The notes beneath the pieces were generated by a model that was not told the DNA's origin, did not search any database, and was given only the letters and a program-made list of their open reading frames with translations. From positions 267,103 to 331,102 of the forward strand of contig NZ_MPOH02000011.1 of the NCBI RefSeq assembly GCF_001896135.2: DNA of 64,000 bases. Reading direction: 5' to 3'. This document shows positions 43,307-52,329 of the stretch, one piece after another. The translations under genes and the position numbers were made by a program. The DNA is from Streptomyces phaeoluteigriseus (GTDB lineage Bacteria > Actinomycetota > Actinomycetes > Streptomycetales > Streptomycetaceae). The first letter of the stretch is position 1. Every line of letters starts with the position of its first letter.

Positions 43307-44173
43307 TCACGCGTACCGGTAGATCCGTCCCGCGTCCTCCAGCTGGTCGGGGGTCACGTTCCACGGAGGCAGCCTCTGGTGCCGGGCGACGACCCGGCGG
43401 AACTGACTGCTGTCCGGCAGCGGCGGTTCGGCGGGCAGGTAGCGGTGTGTCCTGTGGCGTCGCTGCCAGCGGGTCCACAGAAGGTCGATGAAGGCGTGGT
43501 GGAGCCAGAACACCGGGTCGTTGACGGACGCCCCGCCGACCATGGCCCCGCCGACCCACCGGTGCACCCGGTTGTGGTTGAGCCAGGCGGTGCTGCCCCG
43601 GCCGGTCCCCCACCCCTCCAGCTTGTTGCGGAAGCCGCGGGTCACCGTCGAGTCCCAGGGCGAGACGTCGTAGACCGGGTCGCTCAGCGCCCACTCCACG
43701 TCGGCCTTCGTCGGCAGCCCGATCGGGTCGCGGGCCCGGCCGAGGTCGCGGGTGAGGAACTCCGTGTCGGTGACGCCGTCCCTGATCGTCCAGTTGCCGG
43801 TGGCGTGGGCGAACGGCCCCGTCATCACCTGCCGGTCCGAGCGCCGACCGTTGCCGCCGAGCAGGTCCGCGGTCCACGGCACGGAGGTCGTCGCCCGGTC
43901 CCGCGTCCAGTCCCAGTACGGCACCGTGACCGAGGGATCGACCCGGCGCAGCGCTTTCTCCAGATCCAGCAGGAACCGGCGGTGCCAGGGCAGGAAGGAG
44001 GGCGTCATGTGGGCCGTGCGCAGGCCGCGTTCGCCGTCGGAGGTGTAGTAGTCGATGTGCATGCGCACGAACTCGTCGTACTCGCCCCGGCGTTTCAGCT
44101 CCAGCAGGGCTCGGACGAAGCGTCGGCGTTCGCCGGTGGTGAGTGTGCTGACGTCCTTACGGATGTAGGCCAT
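43307..44173 (-). CDS. melC2: Tyrosinase (melanin synthesis)
   Basis: A 288-residue type 3 copper enzyme that oxidises tyrosine and DOPA to quinones. The CuA ligands are His39, His55 (RTAHMTPSF) and His64 (PWHRRFLLDLE). The CuB ligands are His200 and His204 (WLNHNRVHRWVGGAM) and His226 (FWLHHAFIDLLW). It lacks its own signal peptide, as MelC2 does, and is exported together with MelC1. Its start overlaps the melC1 stop by 17 bases. The product darkens the medium or hyphae. Confidence 0.93.
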   Translation of the reverse strand: MAYIRKDVSTLTTGERRRFVRALLELKRRGEYDEFVRMHIDYYTSDGERGLRTAHMTPSFLPWHRRFLLDLEKALRRVDPSVTVPYWDWTRDRATTSVPWTADLLGGNGRRSDRQVMTGPFAHATGNWTIRDGVTDTEFLTRDLGRARDPIGLPTKADVEWALSDPVYDVSPWDSTVTRGFRNKLEGWGTGRGSTAWLNHNRVHRWVGGAMVGGASVNDPVFWLHHAFIDLLWTRWQRRHRTHRYLPAEPPLPDSSQFRRVVARHQRLPPWNVTPDQLEDAGRIYRYA

Positions 44174-44678
44174 GGTCTCCCCCCATGTGTGTGTGACGGC
44201 CGGTGGCGGCGGCGGGCCGCAGCATCTGTCCGGGGCCCAGTTCGTCGACGGCGGCTCGGACCGCCTCGAGCGGATCGGCGTACGAGCGGTAGTGGTCGAC
44301 CATGCTCAGCCAGGTGCCGTCGGCGCGGCGCATGAGGTGCAGGGGGCGGCCGTCGACGGTGACCTCCCAGCGGCCGGTGTCGGCAACGCCGACCGGCGGA
44401 ACGAGGCGGCCGAGCAGGTGGCGGCCGAGGTAGGTCTCGTCGAAGGCGTTTGCCCCGAGCCCGAGCCCGAGCGCGGGTGCGGGTGCGGGCACATGGCCGT
44501 GGCCGTGACCGTGGCTGTCCTGGCGGCGGGCCGGCCGGGAGGCGGCCACCAGCGGCGCGAGTGCGAGGGCCGCGGTGGCGCCGAGCAGTCCGCGCAGCGC
44601 ACTCCTGCGTGTTCCGCGTCTCGCCTTCCGTGCCGGGCCCGTGGTCACGTCGGCGGCTCCGTCCACACTGACGACCAT
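44157..44678 (-). CDS. melC1: Tyrosinase copper chaperone
   Basis: A 173-residue MelC1-type protein. A twin-arginine signal (ARRGTRRSALRGLL, then ALALAPLVAA) is followed by a His-rich stretch (DSHGHGHGHVPAP) that can hold copper. The conserved part includes NAFDETYLGR and PLHLMRRADGTWLSMVDHY. MelC1 delivers copper to MelC2 and carries it through the Tat pathway. GAGGAG precedes the ATG at 44678. It is the first gene of the two-gene mel operon. Confidence 0.9.
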   Translation of the reverse strand: MVVSVDGAADVTTGPARKARRGTRRSALRGLLGATAALALAPLVAASRPARRQDSHGHGHGHVPAPAPALGLGLGANAFDETYLGRHLLGRLVPPVGVADTGRWEVTVDGRPLHLMRRADGTWLSMVDHYRSYADPLEAVRAAVDELGPGQMLRPAAATGRHTHMGGDHGLHP

Positions 44679-44770
44679 GTGTGCTCCTCGTCCGGTTCCG
44701 TTGTCACAGCGGTAACCGTCCGACGGCCCGCGGGGTCACCGTGCGGACCGGAAAGCGGCCGGGAAAGGCG

Positions 44771-44799
44771 ACAGGCCCGGACGGCGGGTCCGGGCCTGT
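44771..44799 (-). terminator. Perfect hairpin downstream of the 172-aa secreted protein gene
   Basis: ACAGGCCCGGAC (44771-44782) and GTCCGGGCCTGT (44788-44799) form a perfect 12-bp stem with a 5-base loop, 20 bases past the stop at 44819. Confidence 0.85.
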
Positions 44800-44818
44800 G
44801 GTCGGGTGGGCCGGTCGG

Positions 44819-45337
44819 CTACAGGCCCTGGCCGACCTCGAGGTCGGCGCCCGGCACCGTCTGGACGACCGGGGTGAGCACACCGGCCTGCGGCAGCTGA
44901 AGGTCCGGCAGGCCGAACCGGTCGGCGTCGGGTGCGGTGAGCGGGGCGTCCAGGGCGAGGCCGGGGCCGAGGGTGCGCACGTCGGAGGCGGGGACGTCGA
45001 GGCCGACGTGGTTGAACCCGTCGCCGAGGACCTCCGGCAGCGGCGAGCGCATGCCCAGACCGGGAAGCCCGGCGGCGACCGGCAACTGCGGGACCACGCG
45101 CTCCGGGATGAGGCGGCCCTCGACGTACCGCGGGCCTTCGGGGGCGCCCGGCACCGGCACCGGGATCTCGCCGCCGATCTTGGGCAGTTCCACGTGGAGG
45201 GACTTCTCGACGCCGTCCAGCGGGACGGGGACGGGAACCGTGCCGACCGCGGCGGCTGAGGTCGCGGAGGCGGCGCCGGCCGCGGCCGCCACACAGGTGA
45301 GCACGGCGGCGAGGGTTCCTCGGGTGGTCGACTTCAT
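44819..45337 (-). CDS. Secreted protein of unknown function
   Basis: A 172-residue protein with a Sec signal peptide (MKSTTRGTLAAVLTCVAAAA...). The mature part is rich in Pro, Leu, Val and Gly (VGTVPVPVPLDGVEKSLHVE, then LPQLPVAAGLPGLG-like stretches) and has no Cys. It resembles other uncharacterised exported proteins expressed with chaplins, but I know no role. The ATG at 45337 follows AAAGGGACC. It stands alone between mel and a DUF5949 gene. Confidence 0.7.
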   Translation of the reverse strand: MKSTTRGTLAAVLTCVAAAAGAASATSAAAVGTVPVPVPLDGVEKSLHVELPKIGGEIPVPVPGAPEGPRYVEGRLIPERVVPQLPVAAGLPGLGMRSPLPEVLGDGFNHVGLDVPASDVRTLGPGLALDAPLTAPDADRFGLPDLQLPQAGVLTPVVQTVPGADLEVGQGL

Positions 45338-45899
45338 CTCGGGTACGGTCCCTTTCGGAGTGCTGGACGGGCTGTGCCTGCGTACCGGGTAACGAGCCGG
45401 AAAACGACATCAGTTCACAAATCCCTCGGATGCCGCATTCGTACGACAGTGGGATGGTCGGGCCGTCCGGACATGCCACCGGCGAGTCGTACGGGCGGTG
45501 TCCCTGGTGGGCCGTGGCGCACGCCGCGGGTGCCCGGGCCGGGGTCGGGAACCCCGCGGTCGTGGCGATCCACGCCGGAGCGCATCGGCGGCACGGCACG
45601 TTCGCCCAGGTGCCCGGAGTCGGGCCGGGGCCGGACGCCAGGAGCCGGACAGGACACAGGACAGCACCGGCGCGACAGCAGGGCAGGGGGTCAGCGCCGG
45701 GTGCCGGCTTGGGATCCAGGGACTTCGCGGCTCGGCCGGCGGGGACGACCCGCGAGGCCGCCACGCCGCCACGCCGCCACTTCGCCACGCCGCCACACCG
45801 GCACCCCGCCACACGGGGAGTGCCGACGACGGCGTGGGCCCCCGGCCACCACCGGCCGCCACCGGCCGCTACGGCCACCGTCAGGCGCCGCCGAGCCCC
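45338..45899. other. Intergenic region with low-complexity GCCAC run
   Basis: A 562-bp stretch. Positions ~45755-45825 repeat variants of CGCCACGC. No open frame here has a ribosome site or sensible composition. The left edge must hold the promoter of the secreted protein gene. Confidence 0.5.
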
Positions 45900-46397
45900 T
45901 CAGGCGCGCAGGCTACGGGCGGGCAGGATGATGTGCGCGGCTGCCTTCAGGGTCTCCTCGTCGCCGGCGAACGCGTTCAGCGCCTCGGCGGCGACCGTCG
46001 AACCGGGCGCGTCTCCGGGCCAGGGGCGGGTGGTGAAGAGGAGGTAGGCATAGCCGCGCTCGGCCACCGCCTCGAGCCACTCCGGCGGCACCGTGCACTG
46101 GGTCCTGAGCCATGGCATGGTCACGACGGCCTGGCCGGCCACGACCAGCATGGTGACGGGCAGACTCAGCTTCTGGGTGCCGTCGGTGATACCGCCCACG
46201 ACCAGGCCGCTGTACTCCAGCAGCCTCTCGACGGCGGCGGTCGCGCCCTCATGGCCGCCGGGACCGTTGCCGAGGGAACAGGCGAGGAGGTAGGGCATCG
46301 CGCGGCCGTCCGCGGCCTCGCCGCTCCACGGCATCATGACGAGGGTTCCGAGGTCGGCGACGGGGAAGGGGCGGGTTGCGCCGGGGGTTGTGGTCAC
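45900..46397 (-). CDS. DUF5949 family protein
   Basis: A 165-residue cytoplasmic protein. It has PFPVADLGTLVMMPWSGEAA, LVVAGQAVVTMPWLRTQCTV and a C-terminal helical part (AEALNAFAGDEETLKAAAHI). I recognise it as the streptomycete-specific DUF5949 family, whose role is unknown. The ATG at 46397 is the natural start, with the annotated family start MTTTPG. No operon partners. Confidence 0.75.
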   Translation of the reverse strand: MTTTPGATRPFPVADLGTLVMMPWSGEAADGRAMPYLLACSLGNGPGGHEGATAAVERLLEYSGLVVGGITDGTQKLSLPVTMLVVAGQAVVTMPWLRTQCTVPPEWLEAVAERGYAYLLFTTRPWPGDAPGSTVAAEALNAFAGDEETLKAAAHIILPARSLRA

Positions 46398-46572
46398 CGC
46401 GCGACCCTAAGGCGTCCCGGCGGTCCGCCCGGACGGTTGTCACCCGGGCGGAGGACACCGGGCGGGTGCTCCACACGAACGAGGGACCGGTCCGCCGACC
46501 CGCCTCGAACACCGCGGACGGCCGGTCCGTCCGTGGCGCGAGCCGCGTCCGGAAGGCCTCCGGGCGGTGACG

Positions 46573-46854
46573 TCAGCCCTGCAGGGGCAGGCCGCCGAGG
46601 AGCGACTTCGGGGCGTTGAGCGCGGTGGTCGCGTCCTTGACGCCGCTGAGCGGGGAGTTCTTGTTCTCCGTGTCGAGCGTGTCCGACTGGTGCTGCAGCG
46701 GCATCACGTCGATGGGGCCCTTGGTGAGCGTGTTGACGGCGCCGTTGAGGCTGGTGGGCGTGAGGTCGGCGGTGTCGTGCGCGAATGCCGGTGCGGCGGC
46801 ACCTGCGATCACGAGGGATCCGGCAACGACAGCGGCAGCCTTCAGGGACTTCAT
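46573..46854 (-). CDS. Small secreted protein (93 aa)
   Basis: A Sec signal peptide (MKSLKAAAVVAGSLVIAGAA, cleaved after AFA) is followed by a ~66-residue mature protein (HDTADLTPTSLNGAVNTL...SPLSGVKDATTALNAPKSLL) with no Cys. AAAGG lies 7 bases before the ATG at 46854. It resembles small exported Streptomyces proteins found near chaplin and rodlin genes, but it lacks rodlin features that I know. Function unknown. Confidence 0.7.
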   Translation of the reverse strand: MKSLKAAAVVAGSLVIAGAAAPAFAHDTADLTPTSLNGAVNTLTKGPIDVMPLQHQSDTLDTENKNSPLSGVKDATTALNAPKSLLGGLPLQG

Positions 46855-47023
46855 CGGGGACCTTTCTTCGGCAACTCGGCAACTCGGCAACTCAAGTCAC
46901 CAGCGAGACTCTGACGCCGTGTCTAACGATGTGCGGCGACGGCGGAAACCCCGGACGCGGAAGAATTCCGCACCCCGACACGGGCCCACCCGAACGCCGA
47001 GGTGCGGAAAGGGGAACCGGCCG

Positions 47024-47800
47024 TCAGGCGTCGGGGGCCTGCGCCTTGGGGGTGAGCGGCGACGCCTGCGCCGGCAGGGTGGACGGCGTGACCGGCAGGG
47101 CCGGGGTCGTCACCGGCAGGGCCGGGGTCGTCACCGGCAGGGCCGGGGTCGTCACCGGCAGGGCCGGGGTCTCGGCCGGCAGGGTGGAGACCTCGGGAAG
47201 GTCGCCCAGGCCCGTCAGGTCCGTCACGTCCGTCACGTCCGTCAGGGTCGGCAGGGTCGGGAGTGACAGGCCGTCCACCAGGGAGGTGACCAGGTCGCTC
47301 AGGCCTGTCACCAGGCTCGTGGCCGCGGGGAGGATCTGGTCGACGTCGCCGGAGGTGGCCGCCTCGAGCAGCGCGCCGAGCTGCTTCTCCACGGTGGCGA
47401 GCAGGTCGTCCGTGATGTCGGCGGCCCGTGCCCCGGGGCCGACGCGATCACCGTGGGACGGCGTCGTGGCCGGGCCGGTGGACTCGGCCACCCGTGTCAG
47501 AGCGTCCTCGGCGGCGGCGCCCAGCCTCTTCGCCCGGTCGGCGCTCCTGCCCTGGCTGGCGGTCCTCAGCGAGGTGTCGAGCAGGTCGGTGACGGGAGCG
47601 AGCGCGGGTTTGATGTCGTCCAGGCTCCGGGCCCTGGCAAGCAGCGCGTCCGCGCCGGAGAGAGACGCACTCGGCACCGCATGAGTGCGCTCGCGGGTCG
47701 CTTCCCCATCGGCGGCCAGGGCGGAGGGAGCGGCGATGCCGAGAAGGAGGGTGGCGCACAGCGCGGTGAGGGCGGCACGCCGAACGGGCAGACCACGCAT
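47024..47800 (-). CDS. Secreted protein with PALPVTT tandem repeats
   Basis: A 258-residue exported protein. The signal peptide (MRGLPVRRAALTALCATLLL...) ends at about ALA-ADG. A helical middle part follows (SLDDIKPALAPVTDLLDTSL and TDDLLATVEKQLGALLEAAT). The C-terminal part is Pro/Thr/Leu-rich, with four near-identical seven-residue units (TPALPVT) encoded by 21-bp repeats at about 47,090-47,180. AAAGGAA precedes the ATG at 47800 by 6 bases. There is no anchor motif. It may be a cell-surface or matrix protein of aerial hyphae (inference). Confidence 0.72.
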   Translation of the reverse strand: MRGLPVRRAALTALCATLLLGIAAPSALAADGEATRERTHAVPSASLSGADALLARARSLDDIKPALAPVTDLLDTSLRTASQGRSADRAKRLGAAAEDALTRVAESTGPATTPSHGDRVGPGARAADITDDLLATVEKQLGALLEAATSGDVDQILPAATSLVTGLSDLVTSLVDGLSLPTLPTLTDVTDVTDLTGLGDLPEVSTLPAETPALPVTTPALPVTTPALPVTTPALPVTPSTLPAQASPLTPKAQAPDA

Positions 47801-48034
47801 GGGGGTTCCTTTCGATATGCGTCGAGTCGCAGGTTCAGCGTGAAAGCGCGTGTCACGCCCGCAACAGCACAGTTGCCTTCCGTCACCCCCGCGTGTGACG
47901 TGCCCCCTGGCGGGACGGCACGGCACGGTCCACCGGGCGGTCGCGGCACCCTGCCGCCATTCGTGGCGACACGCGGGAGCGACGGCCGCGACACCTTGGG
48001 CCCGACGGGTGGGCCACCTGCACGGACAACGCGA

Positions 48035-48065
48035 ACGGCCGCCCTCCTGACGGAAGGGCGGCCGT
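48035..48065 (-). terminator. Hairpin after chpF
   Basis: ACGGCCGCCCT (48035-48045) and AGGGCGGCCGT (48055-48065) form a perfect 11-bp stem with a 9-base loop, 39 bases past the chaplin stop. Confidence 0.85.
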
Positions 48066-48103
48066 CTGACGTCGCACGCGTCGTGACCTCGGTCGAGGTG
48101 ACG

Positions 48104-48343
48104 TCAGTCGTTGATGCAGGTGTTGCCGAACGCCGGGTTCAGCAGCCCGATCACGTTGACGGTGTTGCCGCAGACGTTGACCGGAATGTGGATCGGAACC
48201 TGGATGACGTTGCCCGACAGCACGCCCGGGGAGTTGGCGGCGACAGCTTTGGCGCCACTGTCGGCGGCGGCGATGCCGGAGGCGCCGGCGACGGCCGCGG
48301 CGGCAACGGAGGTCAGGACCAGGCCCTTCGCGATACGCGACAT
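48104..48343 (-). CDS. chpF: Short chaplin
   Basis: A 79-residue chaplin. The signal peptide ends at GIAAA-DSG, and the mature chaplin domain contains NSPGVLSGNVIQVPIHIPVN and ends NPAFGNTCIND, with the conserved Cys pair. It assembles into amyloid fibrils on aerial hyphae. GGAGAGGTGCTCC-type bases (complement at 48344-48353) include AGGAG ahead of the ATG. The name follows its position between mel and the polysaccharide cluster, as for S. coelicolor chpF. An inverted repeat lies in its leader. Confidence 0.87.
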   Translation of the reverse strand: MSRIAKGLVLTSVAAAAVAGASGIAAADSGAKAVAANSPGVLSGNVIQVPIHIPVNVCGNTVNVIGLLNPAFGNTCIND

Positions 48344-48365
48344 GGAGAGGTGCTCCTTGGGGGTT

Positions 48366-48407
48366 TTGACACATACACCCGGGCGGGGATGCCCGGCGGT
48401 GTGTCAA
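48366..48407. repeat. Nested inverted repeat in the chpF leader
   Basis: TTGACACA (48366-48373) pairs with TGTGTCAA (48400-48407), and inside it CCGGGC (48379-48384) pairs with GCCCGG (48391-48396). It lies 23-64 bases upstream of the chaplin start, so it is either an operator or an mRNA leader hairpin. Confidence 0.65.
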
Positions 48408-48587
48408 CGCGTGAAAGCGCCCGGAGTTTTGCCTCCGAACGGGTGACGTGACGGCGTCCCGGTCTTCACAACTCCGACACAGATGCCCGACTTCTCCTTG
48501 TTAATCCTGATTATGACTAGAGTGACGGCTCGTCCCGCCCGCTTGTCGCCAGCACACCGCACCTGCTCCGAAAGGGCCACGCCGGTC

Positions 48588-49744
48588 ATGCGCCATTCCC
48601 TGGGTCCGCTGCTGCGCCGGGCGTCGGTGGTCTTCCTCGCCCTCGCCTCCCTTTGTGCCCCGGGCGGCGCCCTGGCCGCCCCGGCGCCGCCCTCCGCCGA
48701 GGCCGAGCGCCTCGCCTTCACCCAGCGGTACCGCGCGACCTTCACCCAGCGGTACGGCGCGACCTTCACCCAGCGGTACCGCGCGACCCAGCACGGCGGC
48801 ATCGCCCGGGCGGCCAACTCGGCCGTCAGCTGCCGTACGACACCGGCGTCCGCCACCCGAACCGCGCCTGCCTGCACGGCTGTCCGGGAGGGGCGGGCGG
48901 CGGCCAACGGCGACTTGGACATGTTCTACGTCGATGTCGACCGCGACCCGAACACCTACAACTCCTCCCGCGCCGAGGTCCGCCTCCCCGAGGGCTCCCG
49001 GGTGACGTACGCGCGGCTGTACTGGGGCGGCAATCTGCGCGTCGGTGAGCGGAAGTCGCCCAAGGACAACGGGCGGGTGCTCGTCGCGGAGCCGGGCGGC
49101 GCGTACAAGGCGGTGCTCGCGGACACCGTCACCGGCCACCGGGTGGCTCGGGGCGCCGACGCCTTCCAGGCCTCCGCGGACGTCACGGGGCTGGTGCGCG
49201 AGAGCGGGGCGGGCCTGTACACGGTGGCGCAGGTCAACATGGCGATGGGCAGGTCCGCGGCCGGTGCGTGGGGCGGCTGGACGCTGGTGGTGGCGTACGA
49301 GAACCCGCGGGAGCCGTTGCGGCACCTCGCGGTGTGGGACGGCTTCGACGCGCTAGGTCCGGGCGCGGGGCAGGAGATCCGGCTGCGCGGGGTGCCGTTC
49401 CCGCGCGGTGCGGGCGGCCGGGCGGGGCTGGTCGCCTACGACGGCGACCGCGGCCGTTCGGGTGATTCGATCACGTTCTCGACGGCTCGCGGGGGGTCTC
49501 GGCGCTCTCCGACCCGGTCAATCCATCTGACGATGTGTTGAACTCCACGATCAGCGAGCCGGGGGCGGCTCCGGCGGCGCGTGTCCCGGCGTACGCCAAC
49601 ACACTCGGTTACGACTCCGATGTGTTCGATCTGCGAGCGGATTTGCGGCGCGGCGGTGACCAGCTGGCCTTCCGGCTCGTTTCCCAGCGGGACGCGGCGT
49701 GGGCCGGCGTGCTCTTCGTCGCCGTCGACACACGGAAGCGGTAG
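48588..49744 (+). CDS. DUF3344 secreted protein (frame change near 49,493)
   Basis: An exported protein of ~385 residues. The signal peptide (MRHSLGPLLRRASVVFLALA...) is followed by three 8-residue repeats (FTQRYRAT type, 48717-48788) and then DUF3344 (RVTYARLYWGGNLRVGERKS...GWTLVVAYENPREPLRHLAV). At a run of six Gs (49,491-49,496) the frame must change by one base. It then reads VSALSDPV and continues NSTISEPG...LGYDSDVFDLRADLRR to 49744, a normal DUF3344 C-terminus. AAAGGG precedes the ATG at 48588. DUF3344 proteins are surface or secreted proteins without a known role. Confidence 0.78.
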
Positions 49745-49796
49745 ACGCGTTCCCGCCCCGTCCCCGAGCGCCACCCGTGAGCGAGGAAACCGCGCG

Positions 49797-50899
49797 ATGC
49801 ACCAGCCAGAACCCGACGTCGGACCGCGGGTCCTGCACCTCACCCAACCCGTGGACGGCGGGGTCGCCCGCGTCGTGACGGACCTGGCGCGCGCCCAGCT
49901 CGCCGCCGGGCTGCACGTCACCGTCGCCTGTCCCGACAGCGCCCTCGCCGAGGACCTGCGGTCCCTGGGCGCGGACGTACGGCGGTGGGAGGCGTCGCGG
50001 GCGCCGGGGCCCTCGCTGCCCGGCGAGGTGCGGCGGCTCGGACGGGTGCTCGACGCCGTGCGGCCCGACCTGGTGCACGCGCACAGTGCGAAGGCCGGGC
50101 TCGCCGGGCGGCTCGCCGTCCGGGGGCGGATCCCGACCGTGTTCCAGCCGCACGCCTGGTCGTTCGAGGCGGTCGGCGGGGCCACCGCCGCTCTCGCCCT
50201 CAGGTGGGAGCGGTTCGGAGCACGTTGGGCCGACCGGCTGGTGTGTGTCAGCGAGGCCGAGCGGGCGACCGGACAGCGGGCCGGGATCGCCGGGCAATGG
50301 ACGGTCGTCCCCAACGGCATCGATCCGCGGCGCTTCCACCCGGCCCCCGTCGACACCGTGCGCGCCGCGCTGCTGCCGGGCATCGACCCGGCCGCGCACT
50401 CGTGGTGTGCGTGGGGCGGCTGTGCCGGCAGAAGGGGCAGGACGTGCTGCTGGCGGCGTGGGACGCCGTCGCGGCCAGGGTGCCGGGGGCCCGGCTCGCG
50501 CTGGTCGGCGACGGCCCGGACCACGACGCGCTGCGCTCCCGCGCCCCGGAGTCCGTGCTGCTCGCGGGGGCCGTCGCCGACGCCGTCCCCTGGTACCAGG
50601 CCGCCGACCTGGTGGTCCTGCCCTCGCGCTGGGAGGGCATGGCGCTGGCCCCCCTGGAGGCGCTGGCCTGCGGCCGGCCCGTGGTGGTGACCGATGTGGA
50701 CGGCGCCCGCGAGAGCCTGCCCCCCACGCTCGCGCCCCGCTGTCTGGTCGCCCCCGAGGACGCCGCCGCGCTGGCCCGAACGGTCACCGAGCTGCTGCTC
50801 GACCCGCTGCTGCGGGAGTCCCTCGGCCGTCAGCCGTCCGCAGCCGGTCACCCGGCGCGCGTCGTGCCCACCGAGTGCAGGGAGTCCATCCACTCGTGA
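49797..50899 (+). CDS. GT4-type glycosyltransferase (frame change near 50,395)
   Basis: A family 4 glycosyltransferase of ~366 residues. The N-terminal half has VLHLTQPVDGGVARVVTDLA and the acceptor-side HAHSAKAGLAGRLA, then VVPNGIDPRRF. After PGIDPAA one base must change (50,390-50,402) to continue with LVVCVGRLCRQKGQDVLLAA and the donor-binding PSRWEGMALAPLEALACG. GAGGAAAC precedes the ATG at 49797. It is the first gene of the exopolysaccharide operon and overlaps the next gene as GTGA. Confidence 0.83.
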
Positions 50900-52320
50900 C
50901 TGCGGAAAGCACCGTCCCCTCCCCCGGCACACAGCCCGGGTACGCCCACGTCTCGGTCCTGCCACGGCGTGAGAGCGGAGCGGGATTCCGGTTCCCGGCC
51001 CGGCGGCCCGCCACCCGGCCCCTCTCGCCGCTGCCCCTGCTGCTCACTGACGGTCTCGCCGCGCTGGCCGGCGCCCTGGCGCTGACCGGGGCACAGCGCC
51101 GGCCGCTGCTGGTCGCCGCACTGGTGGCGGCCACGATGCTGCTGCGCCCCAACCGCTCCCGGCCGGTGGCCGGGGTCCTGGACGAACTGCCCTCCGTCTG
51201 CGGCCGGATCGCGGTGGCGTGGTTCACGCTGGGGGCGCTCGTGGCGGCGTACACCCCGGCGCACGCGCTGTCCGCGCGGACCCTCTTCCTCGGGTTCACG
51301 GCGCAGGCCCTGGCCGCCTGCACCGGCCGGGCCGTCGTCCACCTGTGGCGCCGCCGGGCGCTGCTGCGCCGCCCGCGCGCCGCGCTCGTCATCGGCCCGG
51401 CGGCCACCGCGCAACGGGTGGCCGCGGCCGTGCTGCGCCACCCCCGCTACGGGGTACGCCCGGTCGGCATCGTCGCCGAACACCCCGGCCACCCCGACGG
51501 CACGGAGGCGCTGCCGGTGCTGACCACCGGCCAGGAGGTACAGCGCGCCCTCATCCAGAACGCCGTCCGCGAGGTCCTGTGCGTCCACCCCTCGGTGCGC
51601 ACCGCGCAGGGCCCGCTGCTGCGGGCGCTCGCCGAGTCGGGCTGCACGGTGTGGGAGGTCGACGCCGACACCCCGTCGTACGCGACCCGTGAGCAGCTCG
51701 CCGGGTTCCCCTGCCGGCGGCTGGACATGGGCGCCGGGCGCGGCGGCGGCCTCGGCAAGCGGCTGCTGGACATCGCGGTGTCCGGGACGCTGCTGCTGCT
51801 GGTCAGCCCGCTGCTGCTGGTGTTCGCGGCGGTGCTGCGGCTGACCAGCGGGCCGGGTGTGGTGTTCCGGCAGGAGCGCATCGGCAAGGACGGGCGCCCG
51901 TTCACCCTGCTGAAGTTCCGCACCCACCGTCCGGTGGACGAGCACGAGTCCGCGACCCGGTGGAGCGTGGCGGGCGAGGTACGGATCAGCCCGTTCTGCC
52001 GCTTTCTGCGCGAGACCTCGCTGGACGAGCTGCTCCAGCTGTGGAACGTGCTGCGGGGGGACATGAGCCTGGTCGGGCCGCGCCCCGAACGCCCGTATTT
52101 CGTCGGCCAGTTCAGCCAGACCTACCCCGGTTACGCGGCTCGGCACCGGATGCGGACCGGGATCACCGGCCTCGCCCAGATCCACGGGCTGCGCGGCGAC
52201 ACCTCCATCGAGGACCGGGCCCGTTTCGACAACGCCTACATCGACAACTGGTCGCTGTGGCAGGACATCTGCATCCTGCTGCGCACCGCGGCCGCCCTCG
52301 TGCGACCGACCGGGAGCTGA
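50896..52320 (+). CDS. Polyprenyl-phosphate sugar-1-phosphate transferase
   Basis: A 474-residue WcaJ/WbaP-type enzyme. It transfers the first sugar phosphate to undecaprenyl phosphate and so starts repeat-unit synthesis. N-terminal hydrophobic segments lie at about 40-125. A Rossmann-like middle follows. The C-terminal catalytic domain has FRQERIGKDGRPFTLLKFRT and LQLWNVLRGDMSLVGPRPER. The GTG at 50896 overlaps the preceding stop. Membrane protein. Confidence 0.92.
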   Translation: MTAESTVPSPGTQPGYAHVSVLPRRESGAGFRFPARRPATRPLSPLPLLLTDGLAALAGALALTGAQRRPLLVAALVAATMLLRPNRSRPVAGVLDELPSVCGRIAVAWFTLGALVAAYTPAHALSARTLFLGFTAQALAACTGRAVVHLWRRRALLRRPRAALVIGPAATAQRVAAAVLRHPRYGVRPVGIVAEHPGHPDGTEALPVLTTGQEVQRALIQNAVREVLCVHPSVRTAQGPLLRALAESGCTVWEVDADTPSYATREQLAGFPCRRLDMGAGRGGGLGKRLLDIAVSGTLLLLVSPLLLVFAAVLRLTSGPGVVFRQERIGKDGRPFTLLKFRTHRPVDEHESATRWSVAGEVRISPFCRFLRETSLDELLQLWNVLRGDMSLVGPRPERPYFVGQFSQTYPGYAARHRMRTGITGLAQIHGLRGDTSIEDRARFDNAYIDNWSLWQDICILLRTAAALVRPTGS

Positions 52321-52329
52321 AACCGTCCG

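Noticed and set aside
45736..45890. A short Arg/Pro/His-rich protein in the GCCAC-rich gap
   Set aside because: It is low-complexity sequence open in several frames, without a ribosome site or homologous pattern.
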